This document shows positions 59,201-64,000 of a DNA stretch of 64,000 nucleotides, piece by piece; position 1 is the stretch's first letter; each line of letters opens with the position of its first letter. The stretch is from Limonium bicolor (taxonomy: Eukaryota; Streptophyta; Magnoliopsida; Caryophyllales; Plumbaginaceae): NCBI GenBank assembly GCA_023374045.1, contig CM041778.1, forward strand, positions 368,936,831 through 369,000,830, given 5' to 3'. The position numbers and the translations under genes were made by a program. The notes below the pieces were generated by a model. The model was given only the letters and a program-made list of their open reading frames with translations, was not told where the DNA came from and ran no database searches.

Positions 59201-59306
59201 CTAAACTAGCCACACCCATATAAGGGTCCGACCAACACACAATTACTTCACCAACTCATCAAACAACAATATAACTCCCATAATCTCAACAAACCACAAT
59301 ATAATA
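56263..59306 (-). repeat. LARD-like element, truncated LTR (5' LTR)
   Basis: Matches 46496 to about 49530 with scattered substitutions and small indels. It breaks off at CACAATATAATAC, where the left LTR continues with CATAACTCAAAAGC. The missing 1.47 kb (the U3 start of the 5' LTR) is not found elsewhere in the window. Confidence 0.85.
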
Positions 59307-59970
59307 CTGTGGAGGGTGATTTTTCGGTATGAGGGGGGTCTATCTAAATATGGTCTGACTGAGAAGCCTAGATCCTAGAAAATGCCATTCTGTGGAGGGT
59401 GAAAACCTGTTATTCTGGCATCCCTCAAATACCTACTAAATCGTCAGTCTTTCCCAGAAAGCTTGATGGGGATTGTTGGTGAACACTACACCCGCTCTCA
59501 ATGGGCCCCACACGGACTTATGCCTCTATAAGGCAGAGTTGACTAGAGTCGCCACCTAGTTTGACCTAAGGAACTAGGAAGGGAAGAAGAGGGTTCTAAG
59601 AACCGCTAGTTGACTCTGAGATTGTTCCCTATGGATAGGACTTATCTGGTCGCGTCAGAGATTCTATTGTGGGTTCGTACTGGGTTACACCCCTTAGAAG
59701 TGGCAACGACCACGACTTCGGATTGGTGCCCGAGGAGACCTCGGTCTCCAATTGTCGGGATTGCCCTCTTTCAAAACCTTATTAGAGAGATTCAATTAAA
59801 AGCCAAAGGATAGGATTGAGTGTGGACTAAAGAACGGATGATTTCAAAGAGTTTGGAGAAATAGGCTGGTCTTGAAATGAATGTCGAGAAATTTTGATTG
59901 TTTCTGAGAGGTCTGAGGTTGTTTCGACTTTCACGGGGTTAAGAGGATGCTGAAATTTTTGAGGAGCAAC

Positions 59971-60185
59971 AGGGCATTTTGGTCATTTTATAGAGCTGAG
60001 GGGTATTTTGGTCATTTTGTAAAGCTTAGGGGTACTTTGGTCATTTTGTAGAGCTTAGGGGTATTTTGGTCATTTTGTAGGGTTTAGGGGTAGTTCGGTC
60101 ATTTTGTGAAGCTTAGGGGTATTTTGGTCATTTTGTAGGGACGAGGGGTATTTTGGTCATTTCGTGAAGTTGAGAGGTATTCAGA
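59971..60185. repeat. 29-bp minisatellite, about 7 copies
   Basis: Unit near GGGGTATTTTGGTCATTTTG followed by TAGAGCTTA, repeated head-to-tail with a few substitutions. Confidence 0.85.
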
Positions 60186-61514
60186 TTCCTTGGTGGAATT
60201 GAGGAGTATTTCGTGTTTATAAAGTTTGGATTTTAGAATGGTCAAATTTCGAGGTTTTTTTGGAAGTTGAAAGTGTTGATGGAGTGTGAAAGAGGATGCT
60301 TGGTTTTCAGGTGTTCGGGTTTTGAAGATGTTTCAGGCTCCTAATCACTAAGGTTGTTCGGGAGTAATTCAGAGTAAAGGGTCATATGTTAGGAAGACTG
60401 GTGACTTCGAGTTTGCTTAAGCAAGGATTGAGGAGTGCCTGTGGATTAAAGCTCTAATAAAAGGGTTGGATTGATTTGTTTAGACTTGCCTCTTTTAAAT
60501 TTTAAACATCACTTTTTATTATAAAAGGGCGGATAATCCCGAGGGATTACCCTATGTACCCCCTCGAACACGACACTTAATTAATGTAAGTGCCGAGGCT
60601 CAAAAGATGGGGCAATGAATTTATGTCGAAAAGTAGGGTTCAGAGAGAAACACCATGAAGGGGATGTTCTCGGTCGAACCCTAATAACGTCTCTAACTCC
60701 CGAATTTTAAAACATTAAAAATCAAAACATTGAAATCGAGTGGAAGGGAGCTAGACGATTCTAAAATCCCGGCTGCAACTAGGAAGGCCGTTACTTCCCT
60801 AGCGCCCCGCCTTGTAGAAATCTAGGCTGCAATTAGGGGAGGCTTGTCACCCTAATGCCCCGCCTAAAGAGATCCAGACTGCGACAAGGGAGATTATGAC
60901 CCCAGTGCCCCGCCTCGGATTTTTTATTTAGAAGAGAGACAAGTGATGTCTACCAAGGAAGAAAAACGTTCTTTGAAGGTGTTAGACATTACATGTTCCC
61001 CGAAAACAATTTATTTTTGGAGCTTGAAAACTGAGTTGGAAAGTGTTTGAAGTTGTTCGGAATTCTCTGTAAAGAAACACTGATTTTGAGAAATGTTTTT
61101 TTTTTTAGGAGAAAACTTTCTGTATATGTGGGAAGAACTTTCTGCATTTGAGAAGAGTTTTCTGTGATGTGAGAAGAGTTTTTCCTTTAAAATTCCACAA
61201 AATGGTTTCTTGGAAAACTTGATGAAGTTTAAGTAAAATGATTGTTTGAACATTTGAGAAAGAAGATTTTCAGGATTCTGAATTAAAACTGAATAATGAG
61301 GAATATGTTTTTGGGTTTTTTAAGTTTGGATGGAATCTACAATTTAGGTTTGAATGTGATTGAGTTTGAATTGAATCGGGCTTGGAAAACGGGTCAGGTC
61401 AAAGTTTGGGTTGGTCAAAGCTTGGGTCAACGTTTTTGGTCAAGGTCAACATTTTTTTTTTGGTCAAGGTCAACATTTTTTGGTCAAGGTTTGACTTTCA
61501 TGGACTTGGTTTGA

Positions 61515-61740
61515 CTTGGTGGGCTAATGGGCCGGATTGAGTTAATGGGCCGGATTGGGTTAATGGGCCGGATTGGGTTAATGGGCCGAGTTGGGCTAAG
61601 TGTGAGTATTTGGGCCGAGAGTGGTTTGGGTCATGGGCTTTGGGCCGAGTGTGGGTATTTGGGCCGAGAGTGGTTTGGGTCATGGGCTTTGGGCCGAGAG
61701 TGGTTTGGGCCGTGGGCTTTGGGCCATGGGCTTTGAGCCA
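61515..61740. repeat. GGGCCG-rich minisatellites (18-bp unit, then a longer unit)
   Basis: TTAATGGGCCGGATTGGG repeats about four times (61515-61590). A longer unit containing GGGCCGAGAGTGGTTTGGGT then repeats to about 61740. The translated Gly/Leu-rich frames are by-products. Confidence 0.8.
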
Positions 61741-62200
61741 AGTTTGGTTATTTAGGCCAAATTGGGCTTTGGGCCTGGTTTGAGGTTTTGGGCCGGTTGG
61801 GTAGTTTGGGCTGAATGGGCTTAATGTGCATTGGTTGGACTTTTGGGCTTAACTGGGTCTTGGGCTTAATTTGATTTTTTTTATTTTGGGCCACGTCGAC
61901 TAATAATGTTTGGGTCTGATTTGGGATTTTTGAAAGTGGGCCACGTTGACTGGTATTGTTTGGGTCTGATTTTGGATTTTTGAAAGTGGGCCAAGATTGG
62001 GATTACTATTGGGTCTAGGTGGGATTTTAAGTTGGATTGATTTTTTTCAGGTTAGGCTTTCTTTTATATATATATATATATATATATTATTATAATAAGA
62101 TGTGGTTTGGGTTTAGGGATCACCCTTTGCTAGGTGGGACCATGGCTCACCATGGGCAAGGGTTCACCCTCTATACTAAGGTTGGGCCCTAAAAGAATAA

Positions 62201-63768
62201 TAACTAGGCTTAGTAATAGACAAGTTAGCATATATACATAGCAATATAAATTCAAAACGAGCAGTTCACACATGACAAACAAATCAAATCTATAATTCAA
62301 TCAATGAATAATCTAAAGCCGAAATGAACCCGTTTTGGTTTCTGTGTATAGTTAAAGTGGAAATCAGAAAAATGATGAAGTTACACAAGAATCTCAATTT
62401 ATTGGCGTTAAAACAATTCAAAAGGCAGCGTGAAAAATAAATCAACATATAGCAAAAGTAGTCAGAGGAATACTATTTACGCTGAAACATAACCATCAAT
62501 GATAATATCAAAGCAGACAAGACAATAAGCTGCACCCAGATCGGATATTTGACAGATATATGTGTAGAGACAAAACAGACTGATTAACATTAATACAATT
62601 CTCGAACGCAGGGAAGGATACAAACCCTGGACTAATCAACTCAGCCAATTTTAAAAAGCCCACAGGTATTCCAAGCATTCCAAGCAGTCTCCCAAGCAGT
62701 CCACATGTTCAAGCCTCATCCAAAGCTCCAATCATATGGGTACCTCAGTCAAAACAAGTCAAAGAGGGGGAATACAACAGATCAATTGTAGTGCAGATAG
62801 ATGAACAAACTAAATAGTTAGGCTGAGAAACTTAAAATAACTAAGTGAAACCATGCTACACTCGTGAACAATAACTAGCAGATTCTGAATCTTTGTCGAC
62901 ATGGTAGTTGTCAGGCTTTACTGTTGATTCCTAACATCCCCACTGAAGCTAAATAAAGGTTAGAGGTTGGTAGTGTCATCACAGCTTTCATTCTACTTTC
63001 CTTCCTTTTGAAACCCCAACTTTCAAAAGTAAGCAAGTTCAATTTCTTTCGAGATATGAAACAGAAGTTATCTAAATGGGATATACTAGCTGATTCAACC
63101 GATAATACTTCTAAATCAGGAACAGACAACAAACCAAATATCTGTAAGTCCTTCACAAGTAATCAACGCGTAAACATATATATCTCAGACATAACAGTTT
63201 AGCACAAACTAAAGAGAGAATCCATTAGTGCAGTTGGAAATAATTACCGCTTTTGGATGAAATCTCCTGTGAATGACTAAAAAAAAGACATCAACAGAGT
63301 GAATTAGGTTAGGTGGTAAGCATAAATCGAATAGACAGGCAGGAGATGGAGGAAAGTAAAGCGACTGAAGCGAGCCTGCTTGCGGTGGTTCGCTCCTTCT
63401 TGGAGCCAAGGTCCGATTAAGATACCGGAATTGGTTCGTACCAAAGCTCAAAGCCAACACACGATTATAGCAGATTCCAAGGTCTGATTCAGAGAACCAA
63501 ACCCATACAGTTTCGATTCAAATACGGGGGTTGGTTTGTACCAAGACTCAAAATCAAACCACGATTATAACAGATTCAGTGGTGTGGAGTGTACAAGAGG
63601 AGAATAGAAACTTCTGGTTTTTTCTTTTAAATTTCCGGGCCGAAGCATGAGTGTTGGATGGCGGCCATGGCTCGCTTTGATTCAAGCGTTTTTTTAGAAG
63701 GAAAATCGAGAAGGGAGTGGAGATAAGTGAGGGAGGCGACCGATGGAGGTAGTTGGTTGAAGGAAAGA
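62201..63768. other. Intergenic or unresolved sequence
   Basis: No confident gene. A minus-strand ORF at 62911-63156 reads FGLLSVPDLEVLSVESASIS and could be a leucine-rich remnant, as in F-box/LRR proteins, but it is short and has no clear splice partners. Near-direct repeats (GGTTCGTACCAAAGCTCAAA and GGTTTGTACCAAGACTCAAA, 63434 and 63532) are visible. Confidence 0.3.
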
Positions 63769-64000
63769 ATGGCGTGTCGACCGCTGAGAGAAAAGGATTC
63801 GACGGTTAGGGTTGGAGAACTTCAGAGGAAGGAGATGAGTACGAAGAAGAAAGGTGGTGGTGAGCAAGACGAAGCAGGTCCAATGGCTACCGCTCTGGGT
63901 ATGTTCGGGTGTTTTGATACGATCGATTGGAAGGAACCGAAGGAGGAGGTCGACTGGATTGGTTTTCCGGTTCATGAGATTGATCGAAGTCGAAGGTTTA
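63769..64000 (+). CDS. Possible 5' end of an unrecognised gene, running off the window
   Basis: From the ATG at 63769 the plus-strand frame stays open to the last base (77 codons): MACRPLREKD at the start, a basic/Gly patch (STKKKGGGEQDE) and GMFGCFDTIDWKEPKEEVDW near the end. It is more GC-rich than the sequence upstream. The opposite strand is also open over 63694-63975, so coding status is uncertain. I do not recognise the product. Confidence 0.3.
   Translation, partial: MACRPLREKDSTVRVGELQRKEMSTKKKGGGEQDEAGPMATALGMFGCFDTIDWKEPKEEVDWIGFPVHEIDRSRRF

Larger units (their letters stand above)
46496..59306 (-). mobile_element. LARD-like LTR retrotransposon with 4.5-kb LTRs, right LTR truncated
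   Basis: Two long, near-identical direct repeats start TGTAACACCCCTACCGGTAA at 46496 and 56263. The left one is complete (46496-51004, ending GGGGTATTTCA). The primer-binding site next to the right LTR and polypurine tract next to the left LTR set the minus-strand direction. The 5.26-kb interior has no recognisable RT, RNase H or integrase, and its ORFs are short and closed. Very long LTRs with a non-coding interior describe large retrotransposon derivatives (LARDs), mobilised by a partner element. A degenerated gypsy interior cannot be excluded. The right LTR stops after about 3.04 kb, so the outer target duplication cannot be tested. Confidence 0.75.
59307..62200. other. Unrecognised repeat-rich sequence, possibly LTR-element derived
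   Basis: Starts sharply at TGTGGAGGGTGATTTTT where the LTR is cut. It contains two minisatellites (listed), three diverged copies of a GC-rich segment ending GCCCCGCC (about 60770-60925), repeated GGTCAAGGTCAAC motifs (61400-61490) and a (TA)n run at about 62068-62090. No ORF with a known domain. The tracts of conserved GC-rich motifs look like a retrotransposon LTR or leader, but no partner repeat is present. Confidence 0.4.

Noticed and set aside
61527..61736. Gly/Met-rich repeat protein (MGRIGLMGRIGL)
   Set aside because: It is a translation of the 18-bp minisatellite, without start-site or splice context.
63694..63975. Minus-strand ORF of 93 codons at the window end
   Set aside because: It overlaps the plus-strand frame that has a start and runs off the edge; no domain is seen in either. 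The plus frame was kept at low confidence only.

Overview
This is nuclear DNA from a flowering plant, most likely a eudicot. The evidence is two spliced plant genes with GT-AG introns (a TIC22-type chloroplast import protein and a GT8 xylan glucuronosyltransferase of the GUX type), Ty3/gypsy and Ty1/copia LTR retrotransposons primed by initiator-Met tRNA, and Stowaway-like and hAT-like MITEs. I cannot fix the species. Layout: (a) 1-8.9 kb is the 3' half of a decayed Athila-like Ty3/gypsy element. Its reverse transcriptase is split by a 2.45-kb poly(A)-tailed insertion that carries an intact 639-codon RRM open reading frame. (b) 8.9-13.3 kb holds an inverted-repeat element and a probable 3.1-kb hAT-like element. 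(c) 13.6-22.6 kb is the genic island: TIC22 (8 exons) and the GUX-type gene (3 exons), both on the plus strand. (d) 22.7-23.6 kb holds a Stowaway MITE and a miniature LTR element (TRIM-like). (e) 23.6-46.3 kb is one very large imperfect palindrome. (f) 46.5-59.3 kb is a large LTR element with 4.5-kb LTRs and no recognisable polymerase gene (LARD-like). (g) 59.3-64.0 kb is repeat-rich sequence with minisatellites and, at the very edge, a possible gene start. The palindrome is the most unusual object in the window. The left arm (about 23636-38752) and right arm (38778-46300) are near-identical inverted copies around a 25-bp spacer. Each arm carries the 5' half of a RAD21/SCC1-like alpha-kleisin (cohesin) gene. 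The axis falls inside a downstream exon of that same gene. The right-arm copy reads as an intact 5-exon, 264-codon N-terminal kleisin. The left-arm copy has a nonsense codon and a 1-base frameshift. The arms then diverged in structure: the left arm gained a young, intact Copia element (26913-32400, 5-bp target duplication, LTRs differing by one substitution and one indel) and holds five copies of a 668-bp repeat where the right arm has one. A 608-bp MITE-bearing repeat is present in two copies on the left and three on the right. Transcription across this structure would give a very long hairpin RNA with homology to any intact RAD21 gene. The two host genes look unrelated in function (chloroplast protein import and Golgi cell-wall synthesis) and are simply neighbours. 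Everything else is transposon-derived or unrecognised intergenic sequence. Reading was by eye; domain calls rest on motifs and were not confirmed by searches.
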